A DNA stretch of 64,000 bases from Actinomycetota bacterium (GCA_029979265.1 JAPOHW010000008.1:62001-126000), one strand, 5' to 3'; positions 44,039 to 53,165 are shown, numbered from the stretch's first letter. Notes: generated by a model from the letters alone, not told the origin. Numbers and translations are program-made.

Positions 44039-47000
44039 TCAGCGCAGCCGTCGTTCGATGTCGGCGGTGATCTGACCAACTCGATCGGCATCCATGATCG
44101 AGTTGGAGGTCCTGTGCCTGCCTTTGATGACAACCTCGTCGAGGTGAGGTGCGACTGTGCGCCACAGCTTGCTGGTGTGCCCGGGGTTCGATCCGGAGGC
44201 ACGGTAGAAGCTGACAGGCAACTCGAGTGCCCGGGGTTCGAAGTAGTTCGCCTGTTCGGGGACCTCTCCCACCGGCGCCTCCACGGCAGCGGGTCCGGCG
44301 GCGACAGCTGTGACAGCATCCTCCGCCTGCCTGCGCGCACCCCGCGTCATCCACCGGATGACGCGATCGATCGGTGAGGGCAACCGACGACGCACGAATC
44401 TCCATACTTCTTCACGCAGTTCGGCCAAGCCCTCTGGGCGCAGCAGTGATTTGGTGTTCCACCATCGATACGACCACCGCACCGACCATCGGCCTCGGTC
44501 GACGGTCGGGAAGATGGTGTCGACGAGTACCAGGCGATCGACCGGCCGTCCCGCTTCGACCAGCCGGGTGGCGAGCTCGGCTGCAACGACACCACCGATC
44601 GACCAACCCAGCACCACCACCGGTCGGTTGCCACGGGGAAGGTCGTCGAGGGCTGGTTCCATAGCGGTCACGATCTGAGGGACTGTCACGATCGGGGCCA
44701 TGCTCGCCTCGGGGTTGTAGTCGAGAGCGATGACCTCGAGGTCGGGGGAGAACGCCTCGACCATGTCCCGGTAGCCGAAGATGCTGAACCAGGCGGGTGT
44801 GATGAGCACGAGCGGACTGTCGGGTGCGCCGGACTGCATTCGCACGGTGGTGAAGGGTCTCGACGATCGATCGCCCGCCTCGAGGAGTTGCACCATCGCA
44901 GCTGGCGATGGGCCGGCGAGCAGGGTCGAGATCGGAATGGAGCGTCCGAGCGCATCACCGATTCGGGTGACGAGCGCCACTGCGGTGAGCGAGTCTCCCC
45001 CGGCAGCGAAGAAGTCGGTGTCGGGGTCGATCTGGGTGGGGGCGAGCACCGTGCTCCAGGCTTCGAGCACCGCTCGCTCGGTTGCGGTTCCCCCGGTGAT
45101 CTCCGGGGTGGCCGACGGGGTCGGCACCGCGAGCTCGGCTGCTGCATGGCGGTCGAGTTTGCCGTTCTGGGTCCGAGGCAAGGACGGGTGGGTGACGAAT
45201 CGGCGGGGAACTGCAGTCGCCGGGAGCCGCTCACCAAGATGGGCACGGAGGTGTGCTTCGTCGATCGGACCATTCGTCTCGAGGTGGGCGACGAGGAGTG
45301 GTGGCTCGCCGACGGCGACGACCGCCGATGCGGTGATGCCGTCCATGGCGTCGAGCAATCGTTCGACCTCGGCCGGTTCGAGTCGAACGCCCCCCACATT
45401 GAGCTGATCGTCGACTCGTCCGAGGAAGCGAAGCACACCATCGACCACGCGCACGAGGTCGCCGGTGCGGTACCACCGGCGACCGTCGGCCTCCACGAAT
45501 CGCTCTGCGGTGGCGTCTTGGTCGTTCAGGTACCCGGCAGTGACACCGGGACCTGCAATCCACAACTCACCCGCCACCTCCGCCGGCGACGCGGAGCCGT
45601 CGGCACCGACGACGCGCGCTGTGGCACCTGGAATCGGGCGCCCGATCGGGACGGGGTCGTCCCCTCGGGTGAGTCGATGCGCCGTCGACCAGACCGTGGC
45701 CTCGGTCGGACCGTACTCGTTGACGAGGGCAACGGTTGGAGCGAGTTCGTGATGGCGCTCGACCAGTGCTGGTGGACATGCTTCGCCGGCCACGATGGCC
45801 ACTGTGAGTCCGGCAACGGCGGTCGGCGCTCGTTCGAGCAGAGCGCTGGCAAGGCTCGGCACCATCAGGGTGTGGGTGATGTCGAGCGACTCGATGAGCG
45901 ATCCGAGGCGATCGACGTCGCGCACGTCGTCGTCGCCGGGCACGACGACGGTGCCGCCGGTGGCGAGCGGCCAGTAGAGGCCGACGACTGAGCTGTCGAA
46001 TCCCGGACTCGAGGTGACCAGGAAACGGTCCGGACGTCGGTCGAACCAGACATCGCGTGCCGCCGTGCTCGCAGCCAGGTTGGCGTGGGTCACCGCCACA
46101 CCGCGAGGCTCGCCCGTCGAACCCGAAGTGAAGATCACGTAACTGTCGTCGGATCCCTCGATCATGCGTACTCGCTCGGCCAGAGAGGCCGTGTCACCTT
46201 CGGCCGGACCGGCAACGGCCACGGTGTGAGGTGCCCACCGATGATGACGGCCCGGATCGTCGGTGATGACGACGTCGAGTTCGGCTGCGTTGGCGATGGC
46301 GTCGAGACGGGTGTCGGGCAAGGTCGGGTCGAGTGGGACGGCGGCACCTCCCGCGGCCTGAGCTCCGTAGAGGCCGACGACCGTCTCGATCGATCGTGCC
46401 ACCGCCACACCGACCCTTTTCGGCTGTACGCCGCCGAGCGCGGTGATCACTGCGGCCGCTGTGGCATCGACAGCTCGCCCGAGACTCGTGTAGTCGAGAA
46501 CACCACCCTTCGCATCTGCCACTGCAGTTGCAGTCGGAGTCGTGTCGATGTGGCTGATCAGGCGTTCCAGCACCAGTGCGGTGTCGTCGAGCGCCGGCCC
46601 ATCGAGATCATCTCCCCGATGGGGTTCGGTGAGGTGGGCGATGTCCCAGGTCGGATTCCGGACACCGTCTTCCAGCGTGTTCCGGAAGGCGTCGAGCAGT
46701 CGCTCGGCAGCCTGCTCGCTCACTACCGAACCGCGGTACTCGAGGGCCAAGCGGATGTCGTCGCCGAGCTCCTGGACGAAGAAGGTGACATCGGCGACCG
46801 ACGAGCCGGTGGCGAGGATCCGCTGTTCGGCGGTTGCCCCCGGATAGGTCGGCTGGTCGATGCGTTCGTAGGCAAGCATCACCGACACGTCGGGTACTGG
46901 GCGGCCAGCCTCGCGGGCGTCCCGGACGACCCAGGCGAAGGGGTACGTCCGGTGCGGCAGTGCTGCCTCCATCGTGTCGGCAGCCTGACCGACCAAGCCG

Positions 47001-50000
47001 GTGAAGGTGTCGTTGGCCTCGATCGAAAGCGAGAGTGCGATCGGGTTCAGGTAATAACCGATCACGTCGGCGGTGTCGGGGCGATCGTTCGACGACGCCG
47101 TGATCCCGATCTGGACCTGTCCCGACCCGGAGAACGTCGACACCACGATGCCGGCCGATGCCAGGGCGGTCGAGAACGCCGTGCGCCCCACGGCGTTCAT
47201 CTCCGCAACAGTGATCGATGACGAGGCGACGAGGTACCCGTCGGGTTGGGTGTCGTCGACGGCAAGGCGGAGCGATGCCGCCCCGACCTCGCCGAAGCTG
47301 TCGGCCCAGAACCGTGCACTGGTGTCGTCTTCGGTGTGTCGACGCCGCTGCTGCAAGCTGTGGTGGGCGTAGCTGACCGTGAGGTCGGGGAGGGCTTCTC
47401 CTGCCACGCGGCGGGTGATCTGGCTCCAGAACGTGTCGAAGGTTCCTGATCCGAGAACGATGTGGTGCATGCCGAGAAAGAGCGCAACCCGCCCGTCCCC
47501 GAGATCACCGACGTGGGCCCGTACCAGCGGCCCGGCGTCGAGGTCGAATGGTTCGCGCTGGATTCGGGCCGACCAGTCGTCGAGTTCGTCGTCGCGCACA
47601 GCGCCGAGGTCGACGAAGCGCAGTGCACTCGTGCGGTCGAGGGTCGTGCGGTCGCGGTCGAAACATGTGTGCAGGGTTTCGTGATGCATGACCACATCGC
47701 GAAGTGCGGTTTCGAGCTGCTCGATGTCGATCGGAGCGTCGTGCCCTTCGAGGGTGTACAGCCGGGTGACGTTGTACCGAGGATTGATCGGGTCGGTCCG
47801 GTACTCGAAGAGCATGTACTCCTCTCCGGGGGAGAGAGGGAGCGGGCCGTCGGGTAGGTCGACAGCTGTCGGGGCGGTGATCGCTTCGGCACCGTCCACG
47901 ATGGCGGCAAGTTCTGCGATCGTCCGGGCTCGGAACACCGCAGCGTCGGGGAGATCCGTGCCGAACGCTGCGTCGATTCGGGCGACGACAGCGAGGGCGT
48001 CGAGTGAGGCGCCCCCGAGGTCGAAGAAGTCGTCAGTGATCCCGACCGAGTCGAGTCCGAGGAGCTCACCCCAGATGGCGACGAGCCGTTCCTCGGTCGG
48101 GGTCTCGGGCCGCACACCTGCTCCACCTCGACGGTGGAAGCGGGTCGGGGCGGGAAGAAGATCGGGGTCGGCTTTGGCGCTGGCTGCGAGTGGCACTTCG
48201 TCGAGCCGCACGAACGCAGAGGGAATGGCGTGGGCCGGCAGCCGCTCGCGCAGCGATCGGCGGAGTTCGTCAGGGTCGAGATCGACACCGTTGACGCTTT
48301 GGTACCACGCAGTCAGGACGCCTTGCGTCTTCGGTTCGTATCCGATCTCCCCGAGAATGGCGGCGACCTCGGTTTCATCGATGAGATCGTCGAGTTCCTC
48401 GAGTGCTTCGTCGCGGGTCTTGTGGCCGAGTCTGACGTCCCAGCTGTAGGGCTCGGCGTAGTTGTGGTAGCCGCGCTCTTGCTGGTGGACCCGGATACCG
48501 GCCACGTTGATGAGACAGTTCGTCGATCGGCCTGTGTCGGCTGGACGTACCCATGGGGCACGGTGCTCGAGGAAGTCGTAGAGCTCGTGCAACGGCACAT
48601 CGACGTAGCGGTAGAAGTCCAGGAACTCGAGGCGGTCGAGCACGGTCGGGTCGTCGAAGACTCGTTGCTCGGGCAACAGTTCGGTCACGGCATCGTGGGT
48701 TGCGTGGTAGACCCGCCGAGCCTCGAGCACGGTCGCGTCGATGGCGGCGGGATCGAAACGACCTGCTTCGAATTGGTGGGGCACGAGTCGGGTTTCGAAG
48801 AACTGCCCGCGCGACAGGCCGGTGACGATCACTGGGATGCCGAGCGCTTCGGCTCGAGCAACGGCGAGGGTGTAGATGGTCTTGTAGCAGCCTTGGCAGA
48901 CGTTGGAGTAGCGATCGAGGCTGTCGGCAAAGATGGCGTTCATCGCATCGGTCGTTGCGAACTCGTGGGTGATCCCTAGGTCGGCGATGCTGCGTCGAAC
49001 GTTTTCTTTCGCACCCTCGGAGATGAACCCGTTGTCGAGGGTCAGGGCGTGGACCTTCCAGCCCCGCTCGACGAGTTGATACAGGGCATAGGTCGAGTCC
49101 TTTCCCCCCGACAGCAGGTGCAGGCAGTCGTAGTCGCCGGTGCGTCGCTCGCGGGCTGCTCGCAGGCGTGCATCGAGGTCGGCGGGGGTTCGGAACCAAT
49201 CTCTCGTCTGTGGTTCGACCTCTTCGAACTGCCGACACACGGAGCACACGCCGAGAGCGTCGATGTTCACTCCGGGGACGTCGACACCGAGACCGCACTG
49301 TGCGCACCGTCGAACATCGATGCGGTTGGCCGCGTCGGTGGGCTGCCACACCCGTACCAGTGCGTTGTCGATCGCCGGATGGGAGACCAGAGCGGCTTCG
49401 ACTTCGGCCGGCTCGAGTCGGATGCCGTTGACCTTGAGTTGGTCGTCCTCTCGACCGCCGTACACGAGTACACCGAGACGTTCCACCCGGACGCGGTCGC
49501 CGGTGCGATACCAGACCGTGGAATGAAGAAGCGCCTCGTCGTCGCCGAGCACCAGTCGATCGTCGTCGGTGACGGGCGGCGGCCCGAACCGCTCGAGGGT
49601 CAGTTCCGGACGGTTCAGATAGCCGGTCGCCATTCCGGGTCGGTGTACGAAGAGTTCGCCCCAGACGCCCGGTGGTGCAACCTCACCCAGGGCGTCGAGG
49701 ACGACGAGACGGCTACCCGGTGCCGCATACCCGATCGGAACGTCGACACCGAGGTCGTTTTCGGGGTCGTACTCATGGATCATGCAGCCGACCACCGCCT
49801 CGGTGGGGCCGTATTCGTTGAAGATCCGGACCGGTCCAGCACATCGGGCCCGCACCCGGTCCGCCACAGGGCGTCGGAACGCTTCTCCGCCCACGACGAA
49901 AGTGTCGATCGGCAGTGGACCATCCGCCACGCGGGTGAGGATTTCGAGCTGTGACGGCGTGCCTTTGAGGAAGGTGATTCGGGGATCTCGACTGATCTGG

Positions 50001-52045
50001 CCGAGGGCCTCGACCGGATCGGTGTCGAAGACCACTGTTCGACCACCGGTCAACATCGAAAGGAAGACACTGGTGATGGACAGGTCGAACACGAGTGCCG
50101 AGTGCAGCGCCACCCACGGAGGATTCGCCGGATCGCAGTACGACTCGACCGCGAAGTCGAGGTAGTCGGCGAGTCCCCGATGAGAGATCGGCACCCCTTT
50201 CGGCAGGCCGGTCGAGCCCGACGTGTACAAGATGTATGCCCCGTCGTCGAGGTCGACCGTCGGGAGGTCGGGAGCGTCGGTGGTGTCTGGATCGGTGGTC
50301 GCCTCGGACGGGAGGCGATCGAGAATCGTGAACAGACCCGCATCGGCGGCAATCGTCTCGTGTCGACCGACCGGGTCTGCGGGGTCGAGAAACACGAACC
50401 GCCCACCGGCTCGCAGCACTCCGTGGACAGCGATCAGGACCTCGATGCTTCGCCCCATGCGCAGTCCGACCGGATCTCCAAGGCGAAGCCCGTCGGCGAC
50501 GAGTCGGTGGGCAAGCGCGTCGGCTCGTCGGTCGAACTCGGACCCGGTGATGGTGACGGCACCGTGTTCGACCACGATGTCGTCGGGGGCGTCGGTCAGG
50601 CGCTCGCGGATCACGTCATGGACCGGGCGATCGATGCCACGAACCAGTGGCCGTGGATTGAGCGCCGCAAGGTCCTGCCGCTCGTGGCTGTCGATCACAG
50701 CGGTCCGACCGGCCTGATCGTCGGGCCGGTCGAGGATCCCCTGCAGGATCGCAGCGAAGTGCCGCGGCAGGGCACGGTGTGAACCGTCGATCGAAAGACC
50801 GCAGTTGAGGTCGAGCTCCCAACGCAAGACGTGGTCACCCTCGACCGATGGATCGAATTCGTCGAAGACCTGTACGCGGATGGCGTGGTTCGGTTCGACG
50901 TGACCCGACCGCACCCAGTCACGCCGGGCCGGATAGCCGGCGAAGGTGTCCCAGCGGGCCGTGGTGACGTTCAACACGACCTCGAACGGCGTGTCGGGAC
51001 TCTCCCCCGGGCGAGCCCTGCGCAAGACCTGCATCACCGACCGGACCGTGCGAGCAAACATCTCCCGATGGGTCTCGCTGTCGTCGAAGGTGACGACCAT
51101 CGGGTAGAGCTCCATCATCGGCCCGATTGCCGTGCTCCCGGAGCGGCCCGATCGATGATGAACCGGGACACCGACCACCACACTCGACCGGCCGTCGAAC
51201 CGTCGCATCGCAATCGTTGTTGCCATTGCCGACAGGGCCAGAAGACTGAGTTCTGGAGAAAGGGCTCGGTACGGACCTTGCAGCGCCTCAGCCAGAGACT
51301 CGTGCCAGCCGTCTCTGGGGAGTGGGCAACGATCGACCCGCGTCGTTCGCTCACCGCGAGGTCCGTACGGGGTGAGCGGGGCCTGCGGTCCGGCCGTCTG
51401 TGCGTCCTGTGCCCACTCTGCCGCTCGAGTTGCAGTCGCCTCGTCGTCGGGACTGACCGAGTCGAAGAACGACCCTGCTACGACGTCGTCCAGATCAGCG
51501 TCGTGGGGCGATCCGTCGTGGCGGTAGGCGGTCGAGACGGCGTCGGCGAGTCGTGCTGCACCCCACGCATCGATGGCGATGTGGTGGATGTCGAGCCACC
51601 ACGTCCAGTCCTCGTCGCCATGGTGGAGAAGAACAGAGTCGTACACGCAGGTGGTCGCATCGATGGGTTGCGCGATTCGTTCGACCGACCATTCCTCGAG
51701 TTCGTCGACCGGCACGTCGAGCACGAGCGTTTGGGCCGGGGGTGCGGCCAGAACACCGATACGCGCCCCGTCGGGTTCCACCACCGAACGCAGCACGTCG
51801 ACCTTTCGGACGACTGCATCGAACGCTGCCACGAAACGACGAGGGTCGAGTGGTCCGCGAATACGCACCCGCTCTCCCATGTTGGCCAACGGGATACCGT
51901 CATGGCGACGCTGACTCGCCCAGATCAGACGCTGCGTGCGGGTCGGTTCGTGCACCGCCTCGCGGCGAGGGCCGACGGCGACCGGAACCGAACCTGCATC
52001 CGACTGGGGCCCACCACTGTGACCAGTGCTCGAAACGGCATCCAA
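44039..52045 (-). CDS. Bimodular NRPS: C-A(PP-loop)-PCP-C-A-PCP-TE
   Basis: 2668 residues. C1 (about 31-450, HHIAID at 154-159). A1 (about 470-1300): YTSGSTG at about T608, NEYGPTEAVVGC near 743, A8 GGREDDQLKVNGIRLE from 863, catalytic K1291. Between A8 and A10 sits a ~340-residue insert: a zinc ribbon (C914-x2-C917, C934-x2-C937), PP-loop SGGKDST (979-985), and C1050-x2-C1053 in CQGCYKTIY; this is the layout of ATP pyrophosphatases such as WbpG-type amidotransferases. A1 specificity residues read D-L-T-K-V-G-E-V-G, one change from the Asn code I recall. PCP1 Ser1347. C2 (about 1390-1830) has HHIVLGS at 1527, lacking the usual Asp. A2 (about 1850-2300) reads D-S-V-L-I-A-E-V-W, substrate unknown. 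PCP2 Ser2352; TE Ser2482 in GWSIGG. Start is TTG 52045 behind AGAGG; GTG 51955 is possible. Confidence 0.93.
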   Translation of the reverse strand: MDAVSSTGHSGGPQSDAGSVPVAVGPRREAVHEPTRTQRLIWASQRRHDGIPLANMGERVRIRGPLDPRRFVAAFDAVVRKVDVLRSVVEPDGARIGVLAAPPAQTLVLDVPVDELEEWSVERIAQPIDATTCVYDSVLLHHGDEDWTWWLDIHHIAIDAWGAARLADAVSTAYRHDGSPHDADLDDVVAGSFFDSVSPDDEATATRAAEWAQDAQTAGPQAPLTPYGPRGERTTRVDRCPLPRDGWHESLAEALQGPYRALSPELSLLALSAMATTIAMRRFDGRSSVVVGVPVHHRSGRSGSTAIGPMMELYPMVVTFDDSETHREMFARTVRSVMQVLRRARPGESPDTPFEVVLNVTTARWDTFAGYPARRDWVRSGHVEPNHAIRVQVFDEFDPSVEGDHVLRWELDLNCGLSIDGSHRALPRHFAAILQGILDRPDDQAGRTAVIDSHERQDLAALNPRPLVRGIDRPVHDVIRERLTDAPDDIVVEHGAVTITGSEFDRRADALAHRLVADGLRLGDPVGLRMGRSIEVLIAVHGVLRAGGRFVFLDPADPVGRHETIAADAGLFTILDRLPSEATTDPDTTDAPDLPTVDLDDGAYILYTSGSTGLPKGVPISHRGLADYLDFAVESYCDPANPPWVALHSALVFDLSITSVFLSMLTGGRTVVFDTDPVEALGQISRDPRITFLKGTPSQLEILTRVADGPLPIDTFVVGGEAFRRPVADRVRARCAGPVRIFNEYGPTEAVVGCMIHEYDPENDLGVDVPIGYAAPGSRLVVLDALGEVAPPGVWGELFVHRPGMATGYLNRPELTLERFGPPPVTDDDRLVLGDDEALLHSTVWYRTGDRVRVERLGVLVYGGREDDQLKVNGIRLEPAEVEAALVSHPAIDNALVRVWQPTDAANRIDVRRCAQCGLGVDVPGVNIDALGVCSVCRQFEEVEPQTRDWFRTPADLDARLRAARERRTGDYDCLHLLSGGKDSTYALYQLVERGWKVHALTLDNGFISEGAKENVRRSIADLGITHEFATTDAMNAIFADSLDRYSNVCQGCYKTIYTLAVARAEALGIPVIVTGLSRGQFFETRLVPHQFEAGRFDPAAIDATVLEARRVYHATHDAVTELLPEQRVFDDPTVLDRLEFLDFYRYVDVPLHELYDFLEHRAPWVRPADTGRSTNCLINVAGIRVHQQERGYHNYAEPYSWDVRLGHKTRDEALEELDDLIDETEVAAILGEIGYEPKTQGVLTAWYQSVNGVDLDPDELRRSLRERLPAHAIPSAFVRLDEVPLAASAKADPDLLPAPTRFHRRGGAGVRPETPTEERLVAIWGELLGLDSVGITDDFFDLGGASLDALAVVARIDAAFGTDLPDAAVFRARTIAELAAIVDGAEAITAPTAVDLPDGPLPLSPGEEYMLFEYRTDPINPRYNVTRLYTLEGHDAPIDIEQLETALRDVVMHHETLHTCFDRDRTTLDRTSALRFVDLGAVRDDELDDWSARIQREPFDLDAGPLVRAHVGDLGDGRVALFLGMHHIVLGSGTFDTFWSQITRRVAGEALPDLTVSYAHHSLQQRRRHTEDDTSARFWADSFGEVGAASLRLAVDDTQPDGYLVASSSITVAEMNAVGRTAFSTALASAGIVVSTFSGSGQVQIGITASSNDRPDTADVIGYYLNPIALSLSIEANDTFTGLVGQAADTMEAALPHRTYPFAWVVRDAREAGRPVPDVSVMLAYERIDQPTYPGATAEQRILATGSSVADVTFFVQELGDDIRLALEYRGSVVSEQAAERLLDAFRNTLEDGVRNPTWDIAHLTEPHRGDDLDGPALDDTALVLERLISHIDTTPTATAVADAKGGVLDYTSLGRAVDATAAAVITALGGVQPKRVGVAVARSIETVVGLYGAQAAGGAAVPLDPTLPDTRLDAIANAAELDVVITDDPGRHHRWAPHTVAVAGPAEGDTASLAERVRMIEGSDDSYVIFTSGSTGEPRGVAVTHANLAASTAARDVWFDRRPDRFLVTSSPGFDSSVVGLYWPLATGGTVVVPGDDDVRDVDRLGSLIESLDITHTLMVPSLASALLERAPTAVAGLTVAIVAGEACPPALVERHHELAPTVALVNEYGPTEATVWSTAHRLTRGDDPVPIGRPIPGATARVVGADGSASPAEVAGELWIAGPGVTAGYLNDQDATAERFVEADGRRWYRTGDLVRVVDGVLRFLGRVDDQLNVGGVRLEPAEVERLLDAMDGITASAVVAVGEPPLLVAHLETNGPIDEAHLRAHLGERLPATAVPRRFVTHPSLPRTQNGKLDRHAAAELAVPTPSATPEITGGTATERAVLEAWSTVLAPTQIDPDTDFFAAGGDSLTAVALVTRIGDALGRSIPISTLLAGPSPAAMVQLLEAGDRSSRPFTTVRMQSGAPDSPLVLITPAWFSIFGYRDMVEAFSPDLEVIALDYNPEASMAPIVTVPQIVTAMEPALDDLPRGNRPVVVLGWSIGGVVAAELATRLVEAGRPVDRLVLVDTIFPTVDRGRWSVRWSYRWWNTKSLLRPEGLAELREEVWRFVRRRLPSPIDRVIRWMTRGARRQAEDAVTAVAAGPAAVEAPVGEVPEQANYFEPRALELPVSFYRASGSNPGHTSKLWRTVAPHLDEVVIKGRHRTSNSIMDADRVGQITADIERRLR

Positions 52046-52096
52046 TGCAACGACCTCTGCGACCGCTCAGCGCGGATCGGGAACCCAGCAACCGCA

Positions 52097-52102
52097 AGGG
52101 TA
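52097..52102 (-). promoter_or_regulatory. Possible -10 box of the NRPS gene
   Basis: TACCCT on the minus strand about 50 bases before TTG 52045, in the 126-base gap to the divergent VOC gene. Confidence 0.3.
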
Positions 52103-52157
52103 CCGGCGGGGGAGCGGGCGGAGGAACGGAGCGCCTCGGAAGAACGCACCGACCGGC

Positions 52158-52163
52158 TACGGT
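52158..52163 (+). promoter_or_regulatory. -10 box of a leaderless promoter (VOC gene)
   Basis: TACGGT, eight bases before ATG 52172. Confidence 0.5.
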
Positions 52164-52171
52164 TCGCCACG

Positions 52172-52549
52172 ATGAACGATGCGTTCGTGACGTTTCTGTC
52201 GGTGACCGACCTCGACGAGTCGGCTGCTTTCTACGAGGGCTGTCTCGGGTTGGTACTCGTGGTCGACCAGGGGTCGTGTCGGATCTACCGGGTGAGCGAA
52301 TCAGGCTTTCTCGGTATCTGTGTGAGTGACCGGCCGGTGGGGGCACCCGGGCTCATCGTGACGCTCGTCCGAGACGACGTCGAGTCGTACTGTGCTGCGC
52401 TGGTCGCTGACGGGCTGGTGTTCGAACGTCCGGTTGCCCACAACGAACGGTTCGGGATCACCCATGCCTTTCTGCGAGATCCCGATGGGCATCTCGTGGA
52501 GATCCAGCGGTTCGACGATCCCGACTGGGCAGCACCATCCACCGAGTGA
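52172..52549 (+). CDS. VOC (glyoxalase/bleomycin-resistance fold) protein
   Basis: 125 residues. Paired beta-alpha-beta-beta-beta units: FVTFLSVTDLDESAAFYEGC at the start and HAFLRDPDGHLVEIQRFDDP at the end, the latter with the metal-binding Glu in 'DPDGHLVEI'. VOC proteins are glyoxalases, dioxygenases or antibiotic-binding proteins; beside the NRPS a self-protection role is possible but unproven. Start fixed by the TACGGT box. Confidence 0.85.
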   Translation: MNDAFVTFLSVTDLDESAAFYEGCLGLVLVVDQGSCRIYRVSESGFLGICVSDRPVGAPGLIVTLVRDDVESYCAALVADGLVFERPVAHNERFGITHAFLRDPDGHLVEIQRFDDPDWAAPSTE

Positions 52550-52610
52550 TCGGGGGCGTGATCGTCGGTGGTCAGCGGAAGGGTTGGCGCCGACAGACGT
52601 TGCCGGCAGG

Positions 52611-52616
52611 TACGCT
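52611..52616 (+). promoter_or_regulatory. -10 box of the glutathione peroxidase gene (leaderless)
   Basis: TACGCT, eight bases before ATG 52625. Confidence 0.5.
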
Positions 52617-52624
52617 GCCGCCGC

Positions 52625-53101
52625 ATGAGCCGATTTCATGCATTCGAAATGGCATCGCTGGAAGGTGAACAGGTTTCGTTCTCGGATTTCGCCGATGCCG
52701 CCTGCCTTGTCGTCAACGTTGCGTCCCGTTGAGGCCTGACGCCTCAGTACGCAGGTCTGCGTGCGCTTCATCACGACGACAACGGCGTCCGAGTCCTGGC
52801 GTTCCCGTGCAATCAGTTCGGTGACCAGGAGCCGGGATCGGCCGAGGAGATCCGGGCTTTCGTCAGCGAGAACTTCGATGTCGATTTTCCGATGTTCGCG
52901 AAAATCGATGTCAACGGCGACAATGCCGCGGAGCTCTACACATGGCTCAAGGCCGAGCAGCCCGGCGATGGCGAGACGTCCGACATTGCATGGAACTTCG
53001 AGAAGTTTCTGGTGAACGCTGCTGGCGAGGTCGTCCAACGGTTCGGTCCGATCGTCTCTCCCGAAGAGATCGCCGAGCAACTGGGGGACCTCCTGGCCTG
53101 A
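52625..53101 (+). CDS. Selenocysteine-containing glutathione peroxidase
   Basis: 158 residues when the in-frame TGA at 52730-52732 is read as selenocysteine 36. The frame before it ends NVASR and after it begins GLTPQY, so the TGA falls exactly on the active-site position of the GPx motif NVAS-x-(C/U)-G-x-T-x-QY. The other catalytic residues are intact: Gln64 in FPCNQFGDQEPG, Trp123 and Asn124 in AWNFEKFLVN. Length is normal and both halves are in one frame. A hairpin with loop AGGTCT follows 18 bases after the TGA. Reduces hydroperoxides using glutathione or thioredoxin. Standard gene callers would report only the part after the TGA or call it a pseudogene. Selenium genes (selA, selB, selC, selD) must be elsewhere. 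Confidence 0.9.
52730..52762 (+). promoter_or_regulatory. Bacterial SECIS element
   Basis: Starts with the UGA codon. A lower stem TGAGGC/GCCTCA (52730-52735, 52741-52746) is followed by ACGCA-GGTC-TGCGT (52749-52762). The core GCAGGTCTGC (52751-52760) equals the SelB-binding loop of the E. coli fdhF SECIS as I recall it, 18 bases after the UGA compared with 15 there. Confidence 0.8.
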
Positions 53102-53165
53102 CACCGTCCGAGCCGGCGCAGGGGCGGATGGTCTGTCGTCGCCGCAGAGGTGGGATGCTTTTCCC

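Noticed and set aside
50831-52171. Long plus-strand open frame opposite the start of the NRPS
   Set aside because: It has no homology before residue ~448; only the last 125 codons (from ATG 52172) are a real VOC gene. The rest is the shadow of the NRPS in GC-rich DNA.
52625-52760. Glutathione peroxidase as a nonsense-mutated pseudogene or frameshift
   Set aside because: Both halves are in one frame, all other catalytic residues are kept, the TGA is exactly at the Cys/Sec position and a SECIS-like hairpin follows.
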